From assembly GCA_040285825.1 (NCBI GenBank), contig JAUPSS010000007.1, forward strand, positions 2,640,689-2,704,688: DNA of 64,000 nt, given 5' to 3'. Below the pieces are notes generated by a model that saw nothing but the letters and a program-made list of their open reading frames with translations, was not told the DNA's origin and made no database searches. Each line of letters opens with the position of its first letter. Position 1 is the stretch's first letter. Both the position numbers and the translations under genes were made by a program. Below are positions 42,698 to 53,554 of the stretch, in pieces. This stretch comes from Eukaryota sp. TZLM1-RC. Its lineage: Eukaryota > Metamonada: BaSk clade.

Positions 42698-42701
42698 ATA
42701 T
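42698..42701. repeat. Target-site duplication ATAT (right)
   Basis: Copy of the left-hand ATAT at 35773-35776. Confidence 0.6.
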
Positions 42702-43206
42702 GTGGAGTTGTCCTTGTGATTTCACCTCCCCCAAGATATTTGCTTCCAGTGTACAAACACAAATCAAACAAATATTCATTCTTACACAATAGACCATTAC
42801 TGTTTTGTCAACGGAGAATCCTCACCTCTAATTTTCCTTTCAACGATGTTGCTACAAGTTCGTGAGTCATGTAAATACCTTTTTTTGCAGGAAATGTCAT
42901 TGTTAGATAAGAAAACTGGTGTGCAAACTCACAAACACTGAACTGGTATTTCAATATTGATAATGATGAAATGATTTCAATTTAATGGCAATTTTTTGAA
43001 ATTACTAGTCATTTACTGCTTAAAATATGCTGAATTAAGGTTTGGTACGGAAAACTCTGGACTTCATTCAATAGTTTAAATTAGACAAATTTTTATTATT
43101 GGTACAAAAACATAAAGCTTCTTTAAAATGGTGTTGACACAGAATCTTGTTCTATATTGTTCTTCTGCACTTGATACAATCAGCACAGGATAAACAGTAT
43201 TCAACA
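42702..43206. other. Intergenic between LTR element and tRNA
   Basis: The first about 150 bp look less AT-rich than the rest and may be part of a lost gene. No domain seen. Confidence 0.45.
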
Positions 43207-43280
43207 GCTCTCTTAGCTCAGATGGTTAGAGCGTACGACTGAAGATCGTAAGGTCCCCGGTTCAAATCCGGGAGGGAGCA
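43207..43280 (+). tRNA. tRNA-Phe (GAA)
   Basis: 74 nt without intron or encoded CCA. Acceptor GCTCTCT pairs with AGGGAGC (one T-G pair), D stem GCTC/GAGC, anticodon stem TACGA/TCGTA with loop CTGAAGA (anticodon GAA), T arm CCCGG-TTCAAAT-CCGGG, discriminator A. Internal A and B boxes (TAGCTCAGATGG, GGTTCAAATCC) are intact, so it should be transcribed by RNA polymerase III. A T-run terminator (TTTT at about 43284-43287) follows. Confidence 0.96.
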
Positions 43281-44379
43281 TCATTTTCTAAAACATGATA
43301 CAAAACATTCTATCAATGTACAACATTCACAATGGTTATAGAACATTTTTGAACACGAAATCATCGCTACAAAACAGTTTAAAAGACCGGTGCAAAATTG
43401 TTGTTCTTTTCAAATAGAGACTAACTATTCTGTTCTTTGGATTTATCGTTTATGAGTGTTTTTTGTACATGATCAATCAACAACTTAGTCCAAAAAACGT
43501 GAAGATTGACGAAAGTTTGTCGTTTAAAAAACACATTAGTTTAACAAAAAATCATCGTCTCACTTGCACATTTGTGATGAGTCATTGTCCTATTGTTTAC
43601 CTCAAAAATATGGCTTCAACATGACAGATTTTAAATGGATATGAACACTGTGTGTTATTTTGGGTTTCTCTTTCAAATTTGTTTTAGGGATAAGGAAATT
43701 GTTTCAATGAAGAAATATGCTGATATTGTTAATGACCAAAAGCATGTTCAAATAGATAACGTTGTAAGAAAATCGTGATGTTAACTATTTCGTAATTGGT
43801 CAAGGAAGAATTTGATACATTATCAACTTTTGTGTTTGTTTTGTTCGGTAATAGTTTTGGCTAGCTTGATGTTCTTGTGTAAAAAAGTAAAAATCTTTTA
43901 TTTACATTTGATGCCAACACTGTGATCGTCCACAAAATGCCATATGAATTCACAGACATTTAGCAAAAACAATTTTAATTAAGAGTAACGTAACATTACT
44001 TATGCCGATGGTTGAACCGGATTGGGTCGTTCAAGAACACCCATAATATATATGTACAAAATTCTTACAAAAGAAATTTTAATTTGCCTTTTGTTCAAAT
44101 CAAGCTTCAGAATTATTTGAAGTCCACCTGAAAATAATCAAAATAAAATAAAGGAACTTTTCGAAAAGTTTTGGGAATTCTGCCATTTTGATCCAAAGTT
44201 TTTCGGCTTTCCAAATTCTCACAAACACCGTAAAGTTCTTTGAAGGATTATGTTAAGTTTTTAATTTCCTTTTATCATTGGCAAACATCACATATACAAA
44301 AGCCTTCAGGGTTTTCGATGATTGTTCAGCTACTTTATCATAATAACCAAAGTTATTTAATTTATTGTTTTATTTTTAT
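43281..44379. other. Intergenic, no gene seen
   Basis: AT-rich sequence full of stops; no domain, RNA or repeat recognised. Confidence 0.5.
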
Positions 44380-44575
44380 TATTTTTATTTGAAATTCTTT
44401 CAGTTCTTGGTCTATTGGAAACTGTTTGCCCAACTTCTTCAACTAAAGAAACAGCATCATCAGTCACCATGTTGTAACAATTGAGAACATGATGTAATAT
44501 AAGTTGTAGATAATTTGAACACACACAGTTCCTCTTGAATAGAAATTGATCAATTGTACTTTCTTCGGTAAACGT
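44380..44575 (-). mobile_element. LINE family B-like relic
   Basis: Minus-strand translation STIDQFLFKRNCVCSNYLQL then ILHHVLNC lines up with NIPINQLLKEKCISSNSPQL and TLHHALNC of family B, the CCHC region before the endonuclease block. About 60 codons survive. Confidence 0.5.
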
Positions 44576-44760
44576 CTGAAACCAAAAGTAATGAAAGACA
44601 AGGCTACCAGTGTGAAAAGTTCAAGGGTAAGGTGAACAGAAAGTGAGAGTTTGAACAAATACTTAAATTGCTCTTGATATTCGTAATTATCATTTAATAG
44701 ATTCATGAGGAATGTCAAATTAATATCAATGTATTAAGGTAAATATTAATTGATACTGAC

Positions 44761-44889
44761 TGTTCCTCGTTGTGTAGGTGTAGAGGATGTTCCTCTCCTA
44801 GCCTGAATCTCTCTGTCCAATCTTCTTCTATGTTCCCAATTGCGCTGTTCTTGGAGATATTGATCTATGTCACGTTGCGAACATTCTTG
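44761..44889 (-). mobile_element. gag relic of a Ty3/gypsy-type element
   Basis: 43 codons reading QEQRNWEHRRRLDREIQARR, very close to the gag piece at 36660-36896 of the full element (EERNWELRKRLDREIKARR), followed by TSSTP as there. A fragment of a second, lost element copy, or an older relative. Confidence 0.65.
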
Positions 44890-45838
44890 GAAATAACAAT
44901 TGCAAAGATCTAACGTACATCAGTTAAATGCACTGCTTACCCAGTTTATATTATAAGAGGTGGAAATTGCATAATCTTGGAACTTGTCTTTTCCGTTTTC
45001 ACTGATGAGATGGTGAATTGACTGAAGTGAATTAAACCATGAATTGGAGTGATATTTGATTGATATATATTTGATTGATATTCTGTATTTTGTTGTAATA
45101 AAAATACAGTTTACAAAAAACAATTTGTTGTCTGATGTCAAACACCCTTGACGTGTTTATCATTATGAGTCACTGTTAATGATCAAGAGTTCTTCTCGTT
45201 CTGATTTGGTACTGATCAAAGAGTCCAAGATTATAGTAACTCTGTTTTTGTCTCCAAGGGAAACTGACATTGAAATTTGTCACATTGAAAAATGAAGAAA
45301 TATCTGAATGTAGTAGACCTTCAGAAGCAACAAGGCTTTTTGAGCTGCAAAATGAGCCGTTGTAATGAGTGCTAGGTAATGTATTGCAGACAGAGCTATT
45401 TACCCTTTTGAGAAATTGATACAATAAAAAAGAAGATTATCAAATTGATTTGTGGAAATAGGTTCCTATCTGCTCATATAAGTTTTTGATTAACCAAAAC
45501 AGAGATATCTGTGAAGCAAATAAAGACTACTGTTTGACTTTTAGATGTGTCAGTTGACATATTGTAGAGCCCCATATGTGATATTATTGAGGAACCATTG
45601 TAATTTTTTGATGAATTTACTGAATATTATTCAATGACAAATATATAACACCAGTGAAGTTTCTGCCTCGAGAATAATTATTCTTCATATATACTTCTTC
45701 TCAGCAAAACAGATTTAAACAGTGAACCACTCTTGTTGAAGTAACTATTATGCATGTATAAAAATAAAAAAGTAAAAAGTACATTTTTATATTTTAAAAC
45801 AAAAGATCAAGGATCAAAAAATAACACTCATTCATTTC
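44890..45838. other. Intergenic, no gene seen
   Basis: AT-rich. Several frames of 60-80 codons exist but none shows a domain or a credible start. The kinase promoter is presumably in the last 200 bp. Confidence 0.5.
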
Positions 45839-46998
45839 ATGACCCTCACTCTGCCTTACCACACAGAAAAGTATGTTGTACACCAGCTGCTCCATGAAGG
45901 CCATGAGGGGACAATATATTTAGGAACACATAGACCATCGGGAAGAAAGCTAGTGTTCAAACTGCTGCCCACGAAATATCCAAAACTCGAAACACCAGGA
46001 TATGCGGTTTGCCACGAGTTGGTCCTACTCAAGTACCTTCAGCACCCGCTGATCGTGACATTGTATGAAGCTCTAACCCTATCAGATGCAACACTAATGG
46101 TGATGGAATACTGTGCTGCATCTGATCTATTCAATTTAATTAAACGAAAAGGAAGATTAAATTGCCAAACAGCTGGACGTATTTTGTTTCATCTAGTGGC
46201 TGCACTGGAACACATGCATAGCAAAAGGGTCTACCACCGTGACCTGAAATTAGGTATGCCCAATTAGTTATATTCACTTTAGAAAACATTCTATTGGATG
46301 ATATGGGAAATCCCAAACTTTCCGATTTTGGCCTCAGTATTAGAAGCAACAGGAAGCTCAAATCACGATGTGGTTCACCTCACTACTGCAGTCCAGAGGT
46401 ATATGCAAGAAAAGAGTATCATGGAGCCCCAGCAGATGTCTATTCCCTTGGAGTCTGCCTATTTGTTATGCTAACAGGTAGGTATCCCTATGACCACCCT
46501 TCTTTGTCAAGATTGTCCAAGATAGTGCAATATGGCAATCTCACGCTTCCTTTGTGTACTCCTCCATCGGCAAGAGAACTACTGCAAGGCATGTTGCAAG
46601 TGGAGCCAGACAAAAGATTGACCCTAAGTCAAATCAAAAGCACAACATTTTACCTTCAGTTTAGTTCCATGTATCGCTCTCCACCACCTGTTACTTCACT
46701 GACACCTTTTATGTTAATGCAAGGAAGTGTGAGAGAAACACTAGAACATGCAAATATTTCAGTTAAATTAGTACAGGAGGAGCTTCGGCGTGGAAATTAT
46801 TACTGTTCGGAAGTTGCATCAACAAGGTTACTGCTTTTGAAAAGTGGATTAATTTCAACATCATCAGAGCCAAGTCTTTCACACCACATTTCAATGAGTA
46901 AGATAAGAGCTCCAAAGATACCGATTCTGCCAATGTACAAGATTGAGGAAAGGAAGGAGGAGTTAGATTCAGAACAATTACCTCCAATTCAAAGATAA
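45839..46998 (+). CDS. CAMK/SNF1-like Ser/Thr protein kinase, one 29-nt intron
   Basis: Exons 45839-46253 and 46283-46998 give 376 residues. All kinase landmarks are present: Gly-rich loop (LLHEGHEGTIYLG, about 18-29), Lys41 in VFKLLP, a Glu at 60 in the C helix, HRDLKLEN with Asp135 and Asn140 (Glu139 is coded across the splice), DFG 153-155, an activation segment CGSPHYCSPEVY, and ADVYSLGVCLFVMLTG. The segment resembles CAMK-group kinases of the SNF1/MARK kind. The kinase domain fills about residues 10-265 and a tail of about 110 residues with no recognised domain follows. Substrate unknown. Active-site residues are intact, so it should be an active kinase. Confidence 0.92.
46254..46282 (+). 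other. 29-nt spliceosomal intron
   Basis: GTATGC...CTTTAG, inserted in the codon for Glu of the HRDLKLEN motif; contains an in-frame stop. The kinase motif proves the splice. Confidence 0.92.
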
Positions 46999-48928
46999 TA
47001 TCCTGCTAAATTTAGAATTCGTGATTTTGTTATAATACAAATTAATTAATTTGCGATCCGAATCATTACACCGCACACAGCACGAACGTCAGTGTTTTCA
47101 ATAGAAAAACAAACTGAAATATCAAGTGCCGAAACTGTAGAAATGGAGGCAGAGACAAAAGTGTTGAAGCACTAAGCAGAAGGAATGCATCGATTATGAA
47201 AATCAACAGTTAAGGGCTGACTAATATACACACTTTCCCTTTTGATAAAGCCAACGGTTACCAACACTAGACAGATGAGAGAGAAAGGAATGAAGCAATT
47301 TTTTTCAAAAATCACCTTCCCTTTTTCGAAAGCTGTGATTGTCGCCTTCCCTTTTTGGAATCCCTGTTTGGATACATTTTTAACCTCAAATCTATTCATC
47401 TCACTGTTTCCAAGAACACATCATCCTATTGAGTGATTCCATACCACTGAAACTGAGCGTTGATTGATTTGACAAGGAAATGTGGGTAATTATTGTTGTG
47501 ACCAGGTTATTACAGCAATAAACTTAGAAATACAATAATAGAAACGGTAAGAACCAGTAAAGCAAACCACAATGACAGCAGGTAATAAGGAGAGAAATGT
47601 AAGAGCTAACATCGTTGACTGTGAAAGAGAGCACAATTGGTAATGCACGCTGGAAGTCATAAAATAGATAGGAGAAGAGCCACAGAATCTTTGAAACATA
47701 TTGAGATGCACATCCTGTTAGGGGCATTTGAATGTATTGAGGGATTAGAGCACGGACGTACAACACCATGAACAGAGAACAACTGAGTGAGACCCGAATG
47801 TAGAAAATAGCTTAATAGGGATCAACAACCATGTATTAGTTCTTTTAATTACAACAGGCTTGACAATAAATGAAGAAGGAACCTGTACATTGATCAGGGC
47901 TAACCAGTGGGGTAAGCTACTTTAAATTGGTTATTTTTCAAACAAGCACTGACAGAGATGATGATTTCATAACGTCATTGGACGCTGAGTCAACGTTAAA
48001 TCGTGTAACATTCTCATCCTGCAAGAAACCGCGTGACAGATACAAAATTTGAACGATTTTGTCTGAACTATTGGTCATGTTCAATCAGTACATGATGAAT
48101 CATGATTGAACACTATGTTAAAGTCGAATACTCGGCAAAATCCCTGAAATCAATTCAATAGTGGAATGAAGATACTGATTTGAAATTTTCGTAAACTCAA
48201 CCAACAATTAAACCAATGAACAACATTTTACTATATCACTGAACAAGATTTCCTCTGATTAGCAGTGCTTAGAGATAGGGTTTTCTACAAAGTTGTTGCA
48301 AGAACCAATGTCATGGCTCAGTTTCTACACTGTACATTGCATACTGTACTGAGACAATGACTATAACTCAACACTAAAATACACTTTATTATACTATGTG
48401 AAGTTTTGTCTCAGTATTTAACGGTTTTGAATCAAGCAGGATCCAATTTACAATCACTACTTATATTGACTTTAAATCTAAAAGACCACGTTCCGACACT
48501 TGCCATGTTAGTAACATTATCACCGCTGAGTCTCCTTGATGTTGTTTGAAGTTCATAAGATCCTATGAAGTTCTTTCACCATAACACATGAAGGAAACAG
48601 TATAAAAATAATTAACATTGGAGTAACCAAAAGTTGATTATTCCTCTGGTTAGGGTTAGGGTTATTGTTACTCAAACCCCAATTCTTTCTTTCTCTCTAT
48701 AGCTGTACAGAAAATAAATTAAATCTGTTACAATTTGCAAATGAATGGTGGTTTCTGAACCTTTAATACAATCGAAAAAGTACATCAAACAAATATTGTT
48801 ATTATGATAATCATCAAAATGTATATCATTGACAAAATATACGATACAAATATTATCTTTGAGACAAAATAAAATTCAAAATACAAGTAATTTATTAACA
48901 AAACCAAGCAGTAAACAAAGAACAATTT
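46999..48928. other. Long intergenic stretch, no gene seen
   Basis: About 1.9 kb of AT-rich DNA. No domain in any frame, no tRNA. A telomere-like repeat sits at 48648-48664. Confidence 0.5.
48648..48664 (+). repeat. Interstitial telomere-like repeat
   Basis: GGTTAGGGTTAGGGTTA, more than two TTAGGG units in noncoding DNA. Confidence 0.55.
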
Positions 48929-49375
48929 CTACTCTGATTCAGAAACATCAAAACTAAGGTCCAATTTCTCAAGCTTGGGTACCGAAATCGTAAAACCTAG
49001 TGCTGAACTCGACTGCATGGAGCAAGTTTGTGTTGCTTTGGGTGGTGTTTGGGGCATGGTTTCTTCAGTTCGTTTGTCATATGATAGCGTTGAAGAGGAA
49101 AGGTCGTCCTTCTCCTGGACGAGAGATGAAGCTACCTTGCGTAGAAATGGAGACTTGAAAGGATATGTTGACGGTGTGGACTTTGTAGAATTCAGGGATT
49201 TAGATGTGGACATGGAGCTGAAACGAGGGGAATACTCAAGTGGCCTAGATGAACTGAATTTATTATTAGTAGATGAGAGTTTGTTTGGTGTTTTGGGATA
49301 AGTATGATGTAGTTGAGGTGACAGTCGTGACTTACGGATGTAGACATCATCAACAAGGTCTTCAAAATCGTCCAT
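48929..49375 (-). CDS. Ser/Thr/Pro-rich small protein
   Basis: 148 residues from the ATG at 49375 (MDDFEDLVDDVYIRKSRLS). The frame is open 15 codons further without an ATG, so a short 5' exon is possible. The sequence is low-complexity, Ser/Lys/Pro-rich with several S/T-P sites and an acidic C-terminus (LEKLDLSFDVSESE), typical of a disordered phosphoprotein. The antisense strand is open too (48975-49301). No family recognised. Confidence 0.5.
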   Translation of the reverse strand: MDDFEDLVDDVYIRKSRLSPQLHHTYPKTPNKLSSTNNKFSSSRPLEYSPRFSSMSTSKSLNSTKSTPSTYPFKSPFLRKVASSLVQEKDDLSSSTLSYDKRTEETMPQTPPKATQTCSMQSSSALGFTISVPKLEKLDLSFDVSESE

Positions 49376-49809
49376 TCTCTTATCAAAGTGTAATAAAAAA
49401 AGTTCTGTACGTGCAAGCAAAAGGTGTGGAGTTAATAAAGAGAAAGATGTATTTAATTGCTTTTTTGGAATTTAGAATTAACAGTTTCAAAAGTCATTTA
49501 AATAGACCTTTTGACCAGCCAATTCGAACACATGAGTGTCTCAATTTTTGGATTTTAGATACTGTAATCAGCCAAATACAAGCCAGACCCAAATACAATT
49601 CCATAAATGTGCCACATCTCAGCTTTAAGGGTTCAATTGGCATAAAGGTGTTACTATTATAGTCCTCTAACAGTCATTCAGAGCATTATCATGTAAAATC
49701 TTTTGTGATGTGAAAAATTCAAGTGCTTTATTTTTCCACAAACTGATGATACTTTCATAACATTGATTGTACTTATTTGATTCATTCAACAACAAATATG
49801 AAAACATAA
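49376..49809. other. Intergenic, no gene seen
   Basis: AT-rich; the plus-strand frame at 49273-49662 has no domain. Confidence 0.45.
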
Positions 49810-51632
49810 AATACACAATTAAAACTCCACATCCTCAAAACCTGCCTCCCCTACATCAAAACAATTAATTGCCAAAGATTCAGAAAATTTCCCACAAGAA
49901 GACAGTGAATCAGAAATCAGTTTTACCATTCCCTTGAAAAAAGAAAATACAATCCTGTTTTGCCAGTAAACACGATTGAAAATTCTTCCAGTTCTTTCCT
50001 TTACAACTACAACAAAATCCTCAAGGAAAGCCATAGCAGCCTTACCCAAAGATCCAAGCAAAGAAAAAACAAAGGGACATAAATTATATTGAGCATGAGA
50101 ATTTGCATTAATTGAGGAAATGGGTTTCGCATATTTAGCAATTTTATATTTTTCGCCTGCAAGAAGAGGATTATTTACATCCGAGTTAATCAGATGTTCG
50201 TTAGAGGAATTACAAGGGTCAATAGACATGGCGTCTAAAATAGTAAAACTACCATTTAAACCAGGAACAACTAGATCACCTCTTGTCAGACCCATAGAAA
50301 CTCTGTTGTAACGGGTACTATCAATATTGGGATCATCAAGAATTAATTTTGATAACAGCGGTTCTAAAAAGGAATCTACTCGATATGATTTGCACATTAC
50401 AAAAATTTGGTCCCTGATGTTATTATGTACTTTGCTTCTCAATGTAATGACATGTTTACAGTTCAAAAGATGAGTAAACAAAAGAGGTTTACCACATTTA
50501 CAAGTTAAATGATTGGGCAAATTTTGGCCACAGAAAACAACGAAAACGCATGTTTAAAAGCCATTCATTGTTTTTCAACAAAAGTCCATAAACATTGGGA
50601 ATTCGAATTACTAAAGCAGCAGCAGAGCTATCACGAATATCCTTTAAAAGATTACCGAAAGCGGGATTTTTAGTTTTGGCCAAGCCAAGTCTTACTTCAT
50701 AATCCAAGCCTTCATAAAATTTAACTAGATGGTGCTGAAGCTTTCTCAAGCAAAAACGTAAATTTGGAAGTGATCGGGTGGGAATTTCGTAAATATTTTG
50801 AGGAAAACACTGAATCCAGATATCACTAGGCAAATTATTTAATTCAATTTGAAGTTGATTCAAATAAAAATTAGATTCACCATGGATCAGATGAACACCA
50901 TAAGGAAACCTTTGAAAAAATTCAAAAACAAAATTTTTTCCACCTCCTAAAAAAGCTGCTTTACATAAAATCGAAGATTTCGTGAGACCAATTCCACCTA
51001 AATCAGCAGAACAAAAAACATGACTTCGAATTAAAGATTCATTTACCTCCAATAATGAGGAAAATAATTTGACCCGAAGTTTGTTGAAAGATCTACAAAA
51101 ATCAAGAGATACTGAAGGAGGAGTTGATCTTAAAATGTGAGTGAATTTACCAGAATAACAAATCTTTAAAATAAAAAATTTGATGTGTTTTTCAATATCA
51201 TATTCAGCAAAAAAACTAAAATCCTTGTCAAAATTTTCCAATAAATTGTTCAATTGGGAATAATTTCGTCCAAATTACCTAACCAACATCCAAGAAACTT
51301 GAACGCTTGTTGTTCATAATTAATGAAAGGAATTTGAACATCATCAATCAATAATGATTGTTTTGTTCTTCCAATTAAGAGACATTTTGCGGGATTCAAG
51401 GCTAATCCAATGTCTTTGTATTTCGCAGCAATGACTTCAGAAACCCTACAAATGCTTTCATAAGACCCAATAATCGAAATGTCATCCATAGAAGCAACAA
51501 TACGTAACTCAGGGAATTCTTTCTGGGTCATTTCAATAGTATTATGAATAGCCAAACAAAAAAGCAATGGACCAAGAGAATCACCTTGTTTGACACCAGA
51601 AGAAGATTCTAGGGTAAACTTTCTTTTCATAC
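49810..51632 (-). mobile_element. LINE family A, 5'-truncated copy, best preserved of the family
   Basis: Frames 51630-51250, 51253-50498 and 50520-49819 code, in order, for the end of the reverse transcriptase (SSGVKQGDSLGPLLFCLAI and the catalytic ASMDDISIIG box), the thumb/linker (CYSGKFTHILRSTPPS, HVFCSADLGGIGLTKSS), the zinc motif CKCGKPLLFTHLLNCKH, and the endonuclease-like domain (RSKVHNNIRDQIF, LEPLLSKL, TRGDLVVPGLNG) with the tail QNRIVFSFFKG. Two single frameshifts near 51250 and 50510 break it, and the 5' end stops just upstream of the RT B box. Reference copy for the tandem array at 2168-6198 and the fragment at 10820-11430. Confidence 0.87.
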
Positions 51633-51938
51633 TGCGTCTCCATCAGTCTCGATATTATACATATATACAGGGAACGATTTGAATAATGTTTGTTGATCTT
51701 GTTCGTTAATCTGGATGTTCAACACAATGATCGATCAATATCAGTATAATGTACTGGTGGATAAGCTAGATCTTTCAAACTGTAAGTCAATTGAAGTTCC
51801 CCAGGTAATGTAAGTTTGATTAATTGTTAAATTAATTGAATCGTTCAAACTGATCAAAAAGAAGTGATGGTAACTGCCCAAAAAAGAAAATAAATAATAA
51901 TGTTTAAAAAAATACTATTTATAATATTAATAAAAAAA
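51633..51938. other. Intergenic, no gene seen
   Basis: About 300 bp of AT-rich DNA between the LINE 5' truncation point and the stop of the RRM gene. Confidence 0.5.
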
Positions 51939-52940
51939 CTATTCACTCGCAGAATCCAAATCTAAATCTCCCTCGCTTTCTTCATCCTCCTCCGTCTTCT
52001 GCTCATCTACTTCCTGATGTTCTTCTTCATGGTCTTGCTTCTTTTCTTCCTTCTCAGACTCCTTTGACTCCGATTTAGTTTCTAAAGCTTTCAATTCCTT
52101 ATGAATCTCCTCTATTTTTGGTAAAATCTCACTCATTAGCTCGGTTTTTTGCTCAATATCCATATCACCTTCTTCAACCTCCTGAGCAAACCCCATTAAC
52201 TTAACCAATTCTTCATTTAACAATTTTTTCCTTTCCTCTCCTTCATCAACAACAACCTTTTTGGGGACACTAGCTGCTATTTTATGTACCCTCTTCTTTG
52301 GTGGTATACTTGGGTGCGGTGGGTGCGGTCCTGAGCTCGTTGATTCTTTTGTTTCTCCCATATATGTTAGTGTAACATTACATCCCTTTATCCATTGTTT
52401 GCCGTGTTCAAATGCAGATTTTGCTGCATTTTCGTTAGAAAAGTGGATAAAACAATTATTTTTCCTAATAGAGACATTCACAATTTCCCCAAATGGATCA
52501 AAGTGCCTAGCAAGTGTGGAGATTTTCAAAACATGAGATGGACAATTACTGACAACTAGCCTAGTGGGATTATACTGCGGTCTTTCATCAGGAGACAGGC
52601 TACCCCTCCTTCTTTTTCTTCTGTCATAGTCTCGCCTCGATTCCTTTCTTGGTTCAGGACGCCATTGAGGAGCTGAGTGTGAGAGTCCTCCTGTGGGGGC
52701 GGGCTCTAGGAGACGTTGGAGGTAGTCCATGAACCGAGCAGTGAGCGCTGGATCTATTTGTATGTCTGTACTGAGAGCATCTGTGAGAGTGCTATGTGCT
52801 TCTTCTACTGACTGAGCACGATCCAGAAGAGCTAGAACGTAGTCAATGATAGAGTTGGGGTCTGATATCCGAACTTTAGTCAGTTCATCAAAAAGAAACT
52901 GTTTTATAGCGTACTGGTCTATGCGCTGGAGAATGGACAT
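51939..52940 (-). CDS. RBM26/RBM27-like RNA-binding protein (PWI-like plus RRM)
   Basis: 333 residues from the ATG at 52940, single exon. Residues 1-85 resemble the N-terminal PWI-like helical domain of RBM26/27 (IKQFLFDELTKV, DPNSIIDYVLALL, ALTARFMDYLQRLL). After an Arg-rich patch (RRDYDRRKRRRG) comes one RRM at about 128-195 (TRLVVSNCPSHV as RNP2 strand, FGEIVNVSIRKNNCFIHFSN as RNP1). The C-terminal 110 residues are a Glu/Lys-rich coiled coil with an acidic end. In animals RBM26/27 act with MTR4 and ZFC3H1 in nuclear RNA decay. No CCCH finger is visible here, so the assignment is by domain order and could be a more general RRM protein. Confidence 0.65.
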   Translation of the reverse strand: MSILQRIDQYAIKQFLFDELTKVRISDPNSIIDYVLALLDRAQSVEEAHSTLTDALSTDIQIDPALTARFMDYLQRLLEPAPTGGLSHSAPQWRPEPRKESRRDYDRRKRRRGSLSPDERPQYNPTRLVVSNCPSHVLKISTLARHFDPFGEIVNVSIRKNNCFIHFSNENAAKSAFEHGKQWIKGCNVTLTYMGETKESTSSGPHPPHPSIPPKKRVHKIAASVPKKVVVDEGEERKKLLNEELVKLMGFAQEVEEGDMDIEQKTELMSEILPKIEEIHKELKALETKSESKESEKEEKKQDHEEEHQEVDEQKTEEDEESEGDLDLDSASE

Positions 52941-53554
52941 CAGCTAATCGCACAAAAATGTTAAAGAGTGGTAGATTATTGAAGGAAATGTTGAGTGGAT
53001 TTTTGTGGAGATGAAATTCCCACTGTTTCAAAATCAGTTGTAATACCTTTGAAATTCTGTTGATCCCATCTGAAGAGTTTCTGTCTCTTTATTTTCAATG
53101 CCCTTCACATTTGACATGCTTTTAAATACACAGGATGACTTCCGTACACTAAATGTGCGTGCTTTCGAGGACACCAAGGCCAGAGCTGTTTGGACGTGCT
53201 TCGAAGTAAATGATTGAACCTCTCATGAAATCAAATCGCAATCAACATAATGAATTATTAAATTACGAGTTTAATATTGAGGTTTTTAAAGAGTAGTTCA
53301 AAATTGCTTTACCATTTTACCATTTTTTAATTCCGTAGTAATGAGCATTACAAATTAGATTCTCAAAAAATGCATTGTTTTCTTTATTCCAAAACCGTTT
53401 TTCACCAAGCAGAACCATCAACAAACTCTTACTAATTACACCAGTATGTGATACTAAAGAAGACTATCGTTATTTAAGACTCATAAAATAATTTATGTAA
53501 TGAACACAGTTCAAATAAAGTTTAAATAAAGTGTATTTCAGTAGTTTTAGAATG
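52941..53554. other. Intergenic, no gene seen
   Basis: AT-rich upstream region of the RRM gene; no domain recognised. Confidence 0.5.

Noticed and set aside
42665-42865. 66-codon frame starting in the 3' LTR
   Set aside because: It is the gag start read into flanking DNA.
43207-43280. tRNA-Phe as primer for the LTR element
   Set aside because: Its 3' end would need TGGTGCTCCC at the primer site; the site reads TGGGTCCCC.
48975-49301. 108-codon plus-strand frame opposite the Ser-rich protein
   Set aside because: Neither strand has a known domain, but the minus frame has the Ser/Thr-Pro composition of a real disordered protein; the plus frame looks like its shadow.
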